Positions 1-9,635 of a DNA stretch of 45,541 nucleotides are shown here, piece after piece; position 1 is the stretch's first letter, and every line of letters begins with the position of its first letter. The stretch spans positions 1-45,541 of the forward strand of contig JAGMDF010000075.1 in assembly GCA_023128825.1 (NCBI GenBank). Reading direction: 5' to 3'. Origin of the DNA: Caldifarciminota bacterium. Its GTDB lineage: Bacteria; Hydrothermota; Tepidihabitantia; B3-TA06. Position numbers and translations under genes: made by a program. The notes below the pieces were generated by a model. That model saw nothing but the letters and a program-made list of their open reading frames with translations. It was not told the DNA's origin and did no database searches.

Positions 1-353
1 GAGACCATAAGGATCAGTGTGCGGTTCGCTCGGTCGGTGGTAACGCTTGCGTAGAACTCCTTTGAGAAATCAACAGCTTCAGAGCAGAGCAGGCGGTCAA
101 CGCGTTCGCCCTTTATCTCCATGCCCAAAATCGCATCCGCGTGGGATTCGACCTCCTCCATCGTGTGTGCGAGTTTGACTCCTCCGGCCTTGCCCCGACC
201 GCCAACGCCTACCTGTGCCTTAAGCACACATGGCAGACCTATCTCCCGGGTGGCAGTGCTCGCCTCAGCAGCGGAAAACACAAGTTGCTCCTGGGGGATG
301 GGTATATCGGCCCGAGCGAAAAACTCCTTTGCCTGATACTCCAGCAGCTTCAC
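1..353 (-). CDS. sucC: Succinate-CoA ligase beta subunit (partial, C-terminal part beyond window start)
   Basis: Reverse complement from GTG at 353 reads VKLLEYQAKEFFARADIPIPQEQLVFSAAEASTATREIGLPCVLKAQVGVGGRGKAGGVKLA, the characteristic ATP-grasp N-terminus of SucC. Not in the ORF track because it starts with GTG and is truncated. Confidence 0.85.
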   Translation of the reverse strand, partial: MKLLEYQAKEFFARADIPIPQEQLVFSAAEASTATREIGLPCVLKAQVGVGGRGKAGGVKLAHTMEEVESHADAILGMEIKGERVDRLLCSEAVDFSKEFYASVTTDRANRTLILMV

Positions 354-370
354 ATTAACCCTTGGGCGGA

Positions 371-398
371 AGAATACGCCAAATAGAGCCTCTGTCAA
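371..398 (-). promoter_or_regulatory. Putative promoter of sucC, TTGACA-N16-TATTCT
   Basis: Reverse complement shows TTGACA (393-398), 16-nt spacer, TATTCT (371-376), upstream of the GTG start. Confidence 0.55.
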
Positions 399-571
399 GC
401 TTTTTGTCGCTGTTGAAGTATCCCTCCCACTCGGTATAAGGGACCAACAGGTATCCGACTTCACTCATAATCGAGGGGTAGTATGCTTAACATCCCCCCT
501 CAATCAAGTTTCTCTTCTTTTTTCAAAATCCTTTGTAGACCTATCGCTCCGGCTTCCGGCAACCTCTTTAT

Positions 572-3500
572 TTAACGCAGGAGGAGGAGCTTCTGAACCG
601 CGCTGTAGTCCGGGCTCTGCATCCTTAAGAGGTACACCCCCTGAGGGAGCGCTCGGCCCAGATCGTCCTCGCCGCTCCACAAGACGAAGTGATAGCCCGG
701 CTGAATGCTGCCGTCAACGAACGTACGAACCTTCTGACCGGTAACGTCGTATAGGGCGAGCGAAACCGCGGCCTGGCGTGGCACTGCAAATCGAATAGCG
801 CATCTGCCGCGCAAAGGATTGGGGGCTACCTGAGAAAGCTCGAATACGGTTGGCAAAGCCTCCGCAATACCTGAGGTGCCGCCGATCTTAACCGGCTCCT
901 CCCACTCAGGATTGTGAGTGTCGTTGGATTTGACAAGGACAATCCCCACAGGCGGTCCGGCTTCAACCTTGGAAGCATCACCCATTATCGTTACATACGC
1001 GCTGTCCCGCCCACGAAGGATGAAGGACTTAGGATACAGAGCGTATATCCAGGGCGTCTGTGAAGAGATCTCCTTTACAACCAGATCCCTCATTCCTAAG
1101 TTATAGACCCAGAAGCTGCCCCGCATGGTTTGTCTGTCCACGACAGCGGTATCAGGTTTACAGCAGATATGAGGCGGGGTCTCCTCCACAAGGAGCTTGA
1201 CCGGTTCCAGGGCCGTGGGCTCATCCGGATCGTTGGAGTAAACCCTGATGTAGGCGTTGTAGACACCCTGTCTGAGTTTCTCCGGCGTAACGGTTACGTG
1301 AACGTCATGAGAGCCTGATGGTTCTACGTCAAATGCTGCAGGCGGAGAAACCGAGATCCACTGACGGTTGGGAACGATCCCGGTAACCTCAAGTGTCCGG
1401 TCGCCTTCATTGGCAACGGTAAGGTCATCCTCGGTTTTGTTCCGTGCCTCATTCTCCCAAGAGAAGAAGAAGTGAAGGGTATCCGGTGAGAGCGCTATAT
1501 CCGGCGTACCCATGTTCAGCCGCACGGGCAGCCTGCGTTGTTCCTCGTCAGGATCGTTGGTAGAAAACAGCACACCGCCCTCAAATATCCCGAAGCCAAA
1601 CCCGGCGGTGTCGATCGTAATCGAAACCGAAACGCAGCTCAAGCTGTCACCGGAGGGAATACTCAAGCTGGTCGGGTCTATCTCCTTGATCCAAGGGGTC
1701 GAAGAGGAGATAGAAGAAACCTCAAGCCCTGCACGACCCTCGTTTGTTACATCGCAAGCGATGGTTAGGGAATCGCCCGCCGGCATGTTGAAGACCACGG
1801 TGTCGGGGGTAATCTCTATATCCGGCCAGTCGCCCTTTATCAGCTTCACCGGATGATAAGCGACGGTTCTGTCCGGATCGTTGCTCAAGATGCGGATCCT
1901 GCCCAGATAGATATCGTCCGGGAGTCCTGCGGTGTCCACAAAGAACTCTATCTGGCGATCTTCACCAACCGACACGGTGCAAGCACTGGGGCAGATTGAG
2001 TCGATCCAGGTTGACTGGTAGGACGAGATCTGCGCGACCTGCAGGATGTCGGTGCCTGTGCTGGAGATGGTAAACGAGGAGGAGAGCGATTCTATCTCCG
2101 CATCTAACCAGGTGGTGTCGGGAGAGACAGTCAACTCGGCCCTGCTTACCCCTACCAGGATATTTTTATCTACCCAGCCATAATGATTTGCTCCGGTTAC
2201 CCTAAGTTCCATGAAGCCTGGGGTAGGTGAGATCTCCAGGGCGGCTACACCCGATGCGTCCGTATAAGCCCAGGCATAGACGTTCGGGGACTGCCGAGCG
2301 CAGACAAGCATCCCTCTGACAGGATAACCGGCCTGGGAGCTAACGGTGACGTAAAGGGTCTGTGGGCCTTCCACAACGGGCGGATGGCTGACTATAAACT
2401 CGGACGGCTCACGGGAGTGAACCGGCATGGCAGGATCACCGTGCAGGTTAAGCTCGTAGATGGACCAGCGACCGTACGAAACGTTTCCCCACCCAGCATT
2501 CTCTTCCTTAGCCGTGGCCAACGCCGGGCCGATCTCCGGGTTGTCCAGGCCGTATACCTCCTCGAAGAAGGAGACGTCAAGGCACTCCGAGGGACCACGC
2601 GTAGGAGGAGTGCCCCAACCGTAGCGGGAGTTTCCAACCCACGCGACCGTGCCGCCGTGCTCGGCCCACTGGAAGGCTTCAACCAGACACCCGCCGAACC
2701 CATCGTAGTCAAACGCACCAACAAGACAGGATATCGCAACGTACACGGGCATCCTGTCTGCGTTGGTAAGTGCCCTGGCTTGCCAGTTGTAGAAGGGCGG
2801 CTCACCATTCAAGTGCCCGCAGCAGATGACGATCTCGTTGCCGTGAGCGCAGTGATGAACAAGTCCTACCCCTGCGTTGAGTGAATCCTCTAACCCGTTA
2901 CGGGTAAGCGTACCCTGAGTCTCATACATCCTGGCAATGCTCGTTCCCGGATGCGCCAGGGCGGCGATCGCATCGTTGGTTCCGTCTCCTGAATAAGGAG
3001 GATTACGATCGGGCCAGAGGATCTCCGAAGGCAGCAGCAGCTTGGAGGCAAAACCCTGTGGCGGATTATCCTGATACACCACCACCTTGCCTACAAAAAG
3101 GTCCGCTTCCTGGGCATCATTCACGCATGCCCTGCCCACTGCAACCTCGGCTGAAAGATCAACCCCGTCGTTCATCTCACCGAAGACATTGTTACCGTTG
3201 GCATCCCAATCACCGTCAAGGCAGCCGAAGTACATATCCGTGGGGATGGTATCCTTAGAGCTTCCCGCATAGCTTGCGACAAAGCAATCCCTTGTGGGTA
3301 CAAGCTCTTCGTCGCCGCCGAGCAGAAGATACTCAAGCCCACACTGCTCGTGGGCAAAGATAACGAAGTTGCGAATCTGTTCTGCAAGGTCCCTGCCGGA
3401 AAAGCGTGAGGCAATGCTTTCCAGAGAAACCACGGTGTCGCGAACCCCTCTCGCCGTGTTCCAATCGGCAAGCTTCTGAAACTCACCTCGAAGTAAGGAA

Positions 3501-4204
3501 GGTGTAACTATCGCATGACGATAGCTTTCCTCAGCCGCAGGCTGGAACGTAACCCGTGGGGCCAGGGCTTCGGGATTCTCGACCAGAGCCTTGATCCTGG
3601 CACTAACCATGCGTTGCTGACTTGGGGTGATGCCTGCGGGCTGTATGTAGCCTGGGTCGGGCTCATACCCTACGGTAAGCACCATCCGTTCCGCAAGTTC
3701 CAACTTGCCCTCGGCAGGCGTGTAGCGCAGCGGACGAATCGCTATCAAGGCAACCCTCTCGCCCTCAAGCAATCCCTGGTATAGAACCTGGGCTTCGAAA
3801 TCCGAAACCGGAGTGCTGGAAGCGTAGATTTCCTCACGCGGCCCCACAAACTCGACCCCAGCGGTACTTAACGGTCGGGCGGGCTGAGCAGGATAAAGCG
3901 AGGCTTCTACGTAAGCTGTCTTCACGCTCAAAGCCTCAAGCTTAACATCTGCGACCTTCATCCCTCCGGGAATAAGATAGCGCTTCGTCATAAAAGGCAC
4001 GAGAGGGTAGCCCGGTGGAGCATCGTAGGAGGCTTCCTCGAAAGAAACCAACGTGTACTCTCCGAGCTTCTCTATACTGAGTTCGGTCAAAGGCAGCTCA
4101 AGAACACAGCGAAGCTCCCCGGCCTCAAGCGCCCCGTATGAGAAAACCGTCAACACCAAGCACGCTCCCAAAAGGATTCCGAGGCCGTAAGGCCTTGTCT
4201 TCAT
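572..4204 (-). CDS. Secreted C25 (gingipain-like) cysteine peptidase with ASH/Ig-like repeats and FlgD-like/T9SS-type C-terminal domain
   Basis: Signal peptide; propeptide-like N-terminus; candidate catalytic motifs LVHHCAHGNE (His) and YVAISCLVGAFDYDG (Cys); repeated SNDPD-type Ig-like modules; C-term IRFAVPRQAAVSLALYDVTGQKVRTF...WSGEDDLGRALPQGVYLLRM. AAGGAGGT upstream of ATG. Confidence 0.85.
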   Translation of the reverse strand: MKTRPYGLGILLGACLVLTVFSYGALEAGELRCVLELPLTELSIEKLGEYTLVSFEEASYDAPPGYPLVPFMTKRYLIPGGMKVADVKLEALSVKTAYVEASLYPAQPARPLSTAGVEFVGPREEIYASSTPVSDFEAQVLYQGLLEGERVALIAIRPLRYTPAEGKLELAERMVLTVGYEPDPGYIQPAGITPSQQRMVSARIKALVENPEALAPRVTFQPAAEESYRHAIVTPSLLRGEFQKLADWNTARGVRDTVVSLESIASRFSGRDLAEQIRNFVIFAHEQCGLEYLLLGGDEELVPTRDCFVASYAGSSKDTIPTDMYFGCLDGDWDANGNNVFGEMNDGVDLSAEVAVGRACVNDAQEADLFVGKVVVYQDNPPQGFASKLLLPSEILWPDRNPPYSGDGTNDAIAALAHPGTSIARMYETQGTLTRNGLEDSLNAGVGLVHHCAHGNEIVICCGHLNGEPPFYNWQARALTNADRMPVYVAISCLVGAFDYDGFGGCLVEAFQWAEHGGTVAWVGNSRYGWGTPPTRGPSECLDVSFFEEVYGLDNPEIGPALATAKEENAGWGNVSYGRWSIYELNLHGDPAMPVHSREPSEFIVSHPPVVEGPQTLYVTVSSQAGYPVRGMLVCARQSPNVYAWAYTDASGVAALEISPTPGFMELRVTGANHYGWVDKNILVGVSRAELTVSPDTTWLDAEIESLSSSFTISSTGTDILQVAQISSYQSTWIDSICPSACTVSVGEDRQIEFFVDTAGLPDDIYLGRIRILSNDPDRTVAYHPVKLIKGDWPDIEITPDTVVFNMPAGDSLTIACDVTNEGRAGLEVSSISSSTPWIKEIDPTSLSIPSGDSLSCVSVSITIDTAGFGFGIFEGGVLFSTNDPDEEQRRLPVRLNMGTPDIALSPDTLHFFFSWENEARNKTEDDLTVANEGDRTLEVTGIVPNRQWISVSPPAAFDVEPSGSHDVHVTVTPEKLRQGVYNAYIRVYSNDPDEPTALEPVKLLVEETPPHICCKPDTAVVDRQTMRGSFWVYNLGMRDLVVKEISSQTPWIYALYPKSFILRGRDSAYVTIMGDASKVEAGPPVGIVLVKSNDTHNPEWEEPVKIGGTSGIAEALPTVFELSQVAPNPLRGRCAIRFAVPRQAAVSLALYDVTGQKVRTFVDGSIQPGYHFVLWSGEDDLGRALPQGVYLLRMQSPDYSAVQKLLLLR

Positions 4205-4215
4205 CCTAAACCTCC

Positions 4216-5337
4216 TTATTCTTCCTTTGTCTCGATCTCGGCAAGCAGCTGCTCGGCTGAGATGGGTTGATTAAGTGAGACGATATAAGTGCGGGGTCGA
4301 CCGTCGCCTCTGTTTGACTGGAACAGGAGCCAGTTACCGTCGTTCGAAAGATCGGGGGTAGTATCCGTCCTCTCATTGTAGGTGACAGGTATAACCTCGC
4401 CAGTCCGCCGGTCGCAAACAAATACGTCAAACTGTCCGCCCCCGTTACGATCCGAGACGAATGCTATCTTGCGGTTGTGATCACCGAAGTCGGGGTAGAT
4501 ATCTCTCCCTGGCCAATCCGTGACCCTCTCTACTAGCTTCCCTCTGGAGTTCATGATGTATATATCGGGCTGTAGTCTGCGATAATCTGCGTAGACTATC
4601 AGTTTGCCGTTGCTGGAGTAACGGGGGAACCGATCCATGTAGGCGTCGTGCGTAAGCTCGATAAGCTCACCTGTCTTGCGATCGTAGAGAGCTATCTCCC
4701 CGGACTTGGTATCCACAGAGAGGTAGAAGAAGAGCACAGGTAAATCATTACTGACCCAATCCGGCGTTTCACAGAGTGATGAGAGGCCGCTGAGTAGCAC
4801 TTCGGGCTCACCACCTTCAGCGTTATAATATACAAGCTCCATACCCGTGTCGTCGGCTGTGCTGCGGATGTAGAAAAACTGATCCCGCGAACCTCCAAAG
4901 CAGGGAGTCGCGTTGTATCGGTCGTCAGCGGTAATCCAACGGAAGTTCTCTCCTGAAAAATCCATACTGCCTATCTGACCGTTTTTCATGGAATGGAAGA
5001 CGATCTTCCTGCCGTCAGGTGAAAAGCGCGGCGTCATAGCGATAGAGTCGGAGACGGGCTGCGGGAAGAAAGGTTCAAGCCCAAGGTATACGGCGACCTT
5101 CGTGCGAAGGAATACATCCGAGGCGAGTTTCAAGTCGAGATCCGCAAGACGCTTCCACGTTTCAATCGCCTGGACGGCTGAATCATCTTCACAGTAGCGC
5201 CTTGCAAGTTTGTATACTGCACGGGCGTTATCCGGACTCCGGGCAACCTTCTCCTCAAGCGAGGCAAGGCTTAGCTTAGCTTGCAGACTCCCTGCAACAA
5301 ACAAAACCCCCATCAAAAGAAAAGCAATTCTCTTCAC
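4216..5337 (-). CDS. Secreted TolB-like/WD40-like beta-propeller protein
   Basis: Signal peptide and repeated blades (PRFSPDGRKIVFHS, PRYSSNGKLIVYADYR, PDFGDHNRKIAFVSDRNGG, PDLSNDGNWLLFQSNR). Confidence 0.75.
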   Translation of the reverse strand: MKRIAFLLMGVLFVAGSLQAKLSLASLEEKVARSPDNARAVYKLARRYCEDDSAVQAIETWKRLADLDLKLASDVFLRTKVAVYLGLEPFFPQPVSDSIAMTPRFSPDGRKIVFHSMKNGQIGSMDFSGENFRWITADDRYNATPCFGGSRDQFFYIRSTADDTGMELVYYNAEGGEPEVLLSGLSSLCETPDWVSNDLPVLFFYLSVDTKSGEIALYDRKTGELIELTHDAYMDRFPRYSSNGKLIVYADYRRLQPDIYIMNSRGKLVERVTDWPGRDIYPDFGDHNRKIAFVSDRNGGGQFDVFVCDRRTGEVIPVTYNERTDTTPDLSNDGNWLLFQSNRGDGRPRTYIVSLNQPISAEQLLAEIETKEE

Positions 5338-5374
5338 TCAAACTCCTTGGTTCAGTTTAAGGCTTTTGACTACT

Positions 5375-5402
5375 ATTTTAACCTCCGTATCATGATTGTC
5401 AA
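5375..5402 (-). promoter_or_regulatory. Putative promoter TTGACA-N16-TAAAAT for the TolB-like/C25 operon
   Basis: tgtcaa at 5397-5402 and atttta at 5375-5380 (reverse strand), spacer 16; leader contains AAGGAG. Confidence 0.6.
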
Positions 5403-5445
5403 GCTCGCAGAATCGGCCAAGCAGATCAAAACAGCCGTCCTTTAT

Positions 5446-6579
5446 CTAATTGACAACTACTACCTTGCGCACGGCATCAAACCCGTCAGCTTCCATGCGG
5501 ACGAGGTAGACGCCTGTCGCGACCTTGCGGCCGCAGGCGTCGCAGCGGTCCCATGAACAAGAGTGGCGGCCCGGCTCAAAGACGTCGTTTTCTATGGACT
5601 TAACCCAGCGCCCATCAACGTCGAAAACGTCCACCTTCACCCAGCTTGAGTGAGGAACGGTGAACTTCACATGGCACCCGGCTGAGATCGTGTTTCCGGG
5701 TATCTCAAGGGCAAAACAGTCGGGAAGAGCCACGCCCTCTTCAGCTATACCCGGATACCATAAAAAGCTCACCTCAAAATCATCATCAGGGCAGTCATCA
5801 TTTACAAGCTCCGTGCTAGCTGAAAGTGCCTGGCTATGACGATCGGTGAGCACGTCGTAGGTCGGGAAGCAAACGTCAATGGTGTGTGGGTTGCCTGCGC
5901 TGTTGCCGCGCCAGTCCAGGAACTTGATATTCTTGAGTGCATGCCATAGCTCAACGTTATTGGAGTCGAGGTCGCGAACCTCCATGCGTACATGGATATC
6001 ATGCTCCACGTGGAAGCCGAAGTTCTCGATAGTGGCGGTGATCGTGATCTTGCTGCCCTCGTCGTAGACATCAGGCGGCTCGTCCGGAGGCTCAGGCCAG
6101 ACCATGTCGATCACGCCGACGTCGTGGGAGAACAGGCAGGTTACGTAATCTCGTACGGTGTCGTTAGTCTGTTCCTCTTCTAAATCCAGAGAGACAATAC
6201 CGAGAAGCGCGTACTCAACCCAGGGACCTTCATTGTTCCAACCTACGTCTCGGCAGACACCATCAGGCGTCCATTCACCTACCTCAACCTCTATGGAATC
6301 AGGATAAGACCCTATGTAGTCAACTATCTGGGTATCTGCAAAAACGGTGTCTCCCTCATCCTCGTCGATCGCGATGAACTCGACCGGGAAGTTGGTCTCG
6401 GCCTCCTCCCCCAGGTTGGCTATACCCAGGGTGGGTGTTATGGGAACGCCCGCCTCGATCCACTCGGTGCCGGTATCAGGCTCTATCATCGCATAGCAGG
6501 TCAGGTCGTGCGCCCCGTAACTTACGGATACACAGAGGGTTACCAGTCCGGCAACACAAAGAAAGGTTTTCATACTCAC
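5446..6579 (-). CDS. Secreted protein, CARDB-like modules plus FlgD-like C-terminal domain
   Basis: Signal peptide MKTFLCVAGLVTLCVSVSYG; C-term WVKSIENDVFEPGRHSCSWDRCDACGRKVATGVYLVRMEADGF; homologous to the C-terminal half of the 6585-9374 gene. Confidence 0.75.
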   Translation of the reverse strand: MSMKTFLCVAGLVTLCVSVSYGAHDLTCYAMIEPDTGTEWIEAGVPITPTLGIANLGEEAETNFPVEFIAIDEDEGDTVFADTQIVDYIGSYPDSIEVEVGEWTPDGVCRDVGWNNEGPWVEYALLGIVSLDLEEEQTNDTVRDYVTCLFSHDVGVIDMVWPEPPDEPPDVYDEGSKITITATIENFGFHVEHDIHVRMEVRDLDSNNVELWHALKNIKFLDWRGNSAGNPHTIDVCFPTYDVLTDRHSQALSASTELVNDDCPDDDFEVSFLWYPGIAEEGVALPDCFALEIPGNTISAGCHVKFTVPHSSWVKVDVFDVDGRWVKSIENDVFEPGRHSCSWDRCDACGRKVATGVYLVRMEADGFDAVRKVVVVN

Positions 6580-6584
6580 CTCCT

Positions 6585-9374
6585 TTAGTTGATTATCACT
6601 ACCTTGCAGACGTCTTTGAACTCATCGGCTTCCATTCTGACGAGGTAGACGCCTGCCGCGACCTTGCGGCCGCAGGCGTCGCAGCGGTCCCATGAACAAG
6701 AGTGGCGGCCCGGCTCGAAGACGTCGTTTTCTATGGACTTAACCCAGCGCCCGCCCGCGTCAAAAACATCCAGCTTAACCCAGCTTGTGTGCGGCACTAC
6801 GAACCTAACCTGGCAACCGTCTGAGATCGTGCTTCCGGGTATCTCAAGGGCAAAACACTCAGGAAAAGCCTCGGCTCCTTCAACTATTCCGGGTGGATGC
6901 CTTACCTTGCAATCGTTCTTAGGACACGCGTCGCGCTCAAGCTCAGTGCAGCAACTTATCGAGAAGCGGTGCTCGTTGAGCACGTCGTAGGTCGGGAAGC
7001 AAACGTCAATGGTATATGGGTTGCCTGCGCTGTTGCCGCGCCAGTCCAGGAACTTGATATTCTTGAGTGCATGCCATAGCTCGACGTCGTTGGAGTCGGC
7101 GTCGCGAACCACAAGGCGCACATGGATGTCGTGCTCGGCATGAAAGCCGAAGTTCTCGATAGTGGCGGTGACCGTGATCTTGCTGCCCTCGTCGTAAGGC
7201 GGCTCCTCAGGCCACTCCATATGGATCACGCCGACGTCGTGCGACCACAGGCAGGTCACGTTGTTACGAACGGTGTCGTTGTACGGGCAGTGGTCGGAGA
7301 GGTCAGGACCAACCTCACCCAGACGAACCAGACCGATCAGCTCGTAGTAGACGAAGGGAAGAGTATCGTCGCAGAGGCCTTCGGGGGTCCACGGCAGGGT
7401 GGTCCCGTAAGTGGTGTCCCCCTGATTAAAGGGGCCGCTCATCAGGGAGGTCTCATTAAAGACGGTGTCAGAGGTCTGCTCGTCAACGACGATGAACTTG
7501 ACATCGAAGAACTCTGCATCAGGCTCGGCCTGAAGTCCGATGTTTGCAATCGCGAGCTTCGGAGTGATAGGAACGTCGGCCTCGACGTACTCACCTGATG
7601 GCTCCATACGGTAACAGGTCAGGTCATGCGGATCATCGTAGTAGCAGGGAGGCTCAGGCAGAGGCGAGAAGTCAAGGTGGGTGTAGAGCTCGATCGGCCA
7701 CGTGTAGTAGTCGCCATAGTAGGCACCCCACTTGAAGTCGGAGGAGGGGCCGTGATCAGGGCCCAGCCATGTCCCGCTGCGGCCCGGGCCGGGGCCGAAG
7801 TAGCACGCCATCGGATCGGTCCAAACATACAAGCCGAGCTGCTGTAGAAGGCCTGCCCAGTTGCCGTAATCGGCGCTGGTATGGGCTGCCCAAAGGTTGC
7901 CTGGGGTGCCGGTGCTGACCCAGACGGGCCGATCGAAGACGACCTCGTTCCAATCGTGCTCAATCCTGGTATCGCAGTTCTTCCATGCCACAGGGTAGGA
8001 GCCATCGGCTACGCCGCCGCAGCCGTTCTCCGCTTCCCAGACCTCGAGCCGCGAGTAGGTGTAGTTCGCCTCAGGGCACGCGTCGAGCCATATACGTCCG
8101 CCGGTCACAAGCGCGCCGCCTTCCATGGGATAGGTCGTACCAAGACGGCACTGGTAAGCACCTATCCAGCCGTAGGCGTCGGCGAAGTTCCAGTAGTAGC
8201 TCAGGACGCCGTCGCAGCCCACTGTGCTCCTCACTATGAGGGTATCGTTGTGCTTGCACTCGTCGCTAGCGAGCATGGAGTACGCAACCTTGCGGTAGGA
8301 ATGGGTATCAGGCGACGGATAGAGCTCGCCAGGCGTCCAGCACGGGCAAACCATGGTGTCGTACTCGCCGGGCATAAGACTGAAGCCGGAAACGGTATGC
8401 GCGTAGACCAGCGAGTCGTCCTCGTCGTAGATATCCACACTGACCGGGAAGTGCTCGACTTCCTCACCGATGTTGCGGACTACCACTATCGGCTGGATCT
8501 CGGTCCAGCGAAGCACCGTCCCACCCGGTGAAAGGAAGACGTACGCCTGAACGTCGTGCTTGAAGACCCGCTTGTAGCCGGCGCGAATAACCCGGCCGTT
8601 GACAAGTAAACCTCCATAGGTTATACCCATTGTACCCATAGGATTCTCGATGCCGGTCTTGCCGCCGTCCGCAGTCCAGCCGTGACTCGAGGATTGGTAG
8701 AAGAAGTGGATAAAGTGGTAGCTGAAGACTATGCCGCAGGCGCCCTGGTTGATGAGCTTCATCTGCCCACCAAGGGTAAGGGCGAGCTCGAAGTTGTAGG
8801 TGTGGTTGTTGGCGTGACCCTGTGTATCGTACCACTGGACGTACAGCTGCTCCTGCATCGCATCGTACGAGTGGTAAACACGGTTGTCGTCGCTGGGCAC
8901 AGGGGTCTGGGTCGGATCCATATCCTGCCAGAGCGGTGCAATAACCGCGTTGGGAGCATCGGTAACCGGGAAGGGCGGGATGGCCGACGGAGGAGTGGAG
9001 AAGCCGTCCTCCGCGGCCGGATCGAAGCTGACCCAGCCGTCAGGGGACACGTAGAGTATATCGCCCGGCTTATACCAGCTGCCGTAGTACCAGAAGGAGT
9101 CAGGCAGTTGATACTCGTAGGGCTTGTCGTTGTAGGGAGCCCACTTGTTGGGGCCAGTAATGTCCACGAATCCAGGCAATCCAGCCACAGGGGGATCGGA
9201 AAACGGAGGGCCTGGCTCGGCGTCGTCATACATCCAGTACCAGCCGTTTGGTTCTGCTCTGGGCGGGGAGAACCAGCTGACGCTGCCGGACGCTGCAAGA
9301 GAGCCTCCCACAAACGCCAAGCTCCCCAGAACCGCCACCAGAAGCAACCTTGGAACACAAAGAAAGGTTTTCAT
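6585..9374 (-). CDS. Large secreted protein, paralog of 9636..12497, FlgD-like C-terminal domain
   Basis: Start placed at ATG 9374 (aaaaaggaggaggttATGAAAACC); signal peptide MKTFLCVPRLLLVAVLGSLAFVGGSLA; strong protein and DNA similarity to the next gene over the N-terminal two thirds. Confidence 0.8.
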   Translation of the reverse strand: MKTFLCVPRLLLVAVLGSLAFVGGSLAASGSVSWFSPPRAEPNGWYWMYDDAEPGPPFSDPPVAGLPGFVDITGPNKWAPYNDKPYEYQLPDSFWYYGSWYKPGDILYVSPDGWVSFDPAAEDGFSTPPSAIPPFPVTDAPNAVIAPLWQDMDPTQTPVPSDDNRVYHSYDAMQEQLYVQWYDTQGHANNHTYNFELALTLGGQMKLINQGACGIVFSYHFIHFFYQSSSHGWTADGGKTGIENPMGTMGITYGGLLVNGRVIRAGYKRVFKHDVQAYVFLSPGGTVLRWTEIQPIVVVRNIGEEVEHFPVSVDIYDEDDSLVYAHTVSGFSLMPGEYDTMVCPCWTPGELYPSPDTHSYRKVAYSMLASDECKHNDTLIVRSTVGCDGVLSYYWNFADAYGWIGAYQCRLGTTYPMEGGALVTGGRIWLDACPEANYTYSRLEVWEAENGCGGVADGSYPVAWKNCDTRIEHDWNEVVFDRPVWVSTGTPGNLWAAHTSADYGNWAGLLQQLGLYVWTDPMACYFGPGPGRSGTWLGPDHGPSSDFKWGAYYGDYYTWPIELYTHLDFSPLPEPPCYYDDPHDLTCYRMEPSGEYVEADVPITPKLAIANIGLQAEPDAEFFDVKFIVVDEQTSDTVFNETSLMSGPFNQGDTTYGTTLPWTPEGLCDDTLPFVYYELIGLVRLGEVGPDLSDHCPYNDTVRNNVTCLWSHDVGVIHMEWPEEPPYDEGSKITVTATIENFGFHAEHDIHVRLVVRDADSNDVELWHALKNIKFLDWRGNSAGNPYTIDVCFPTYDVLNEHRFSISCCTELERDACPKNDCKVRHPPGIVEGAEAFPECFALEIPGSTISDGCQVRFVVPHTSWVKLDVFDAGGRWVKSIENDVFEPGRHSCSWDRCDACGRKVAAGVYLVRMEADEFKDVCKVVIIN

Positions 9375-9585
9375 AACCTCCTCCTTTTTGGTTATTAGCC
9401 CTACATAAGACAGCCTAGCAATTTCCATGCCAGGCTGTATGGATATAAAGCGTTACCCCTCAACGCTTCGCTGAGCCGCTTCTATCGGGGCAGCATCGGA
9501 ATTATACAAAAAGTTAATTGCGGAGAACTTGGGAACAATAACCAGCCGGGGTCCCAAACAGAAGCGTGTTTCTGTTTAAGCTAAT

Positions 9586-9613
9586 AAAAAGAGGGGAGCC
9601 GGCGGCTCCCCTC
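9586..9613 (-). terminator. Intrinsic terminator downstream of the 953-aa secreted protein gene
   Basis: 10-bp stem gaggggagcc (9591-9600)/ggctcccctc (9604-9613); A-tract on the + strand gives TTTTT on the transcribed minus strand. Confidence 0.8.
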
Positions 9614-9635
9614 AAGGGTTAATCTTTTGTGCGAG

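Noticed and set aside
9375-9428. N-terminal extension MEIARLSYVGLITKKEEV of the 947-aa ORF
   Set aside because: Internal ATG at 9374 has an AAGGAGGAGG site and begins a clean signal peptide shared with the neighbouring paralog.
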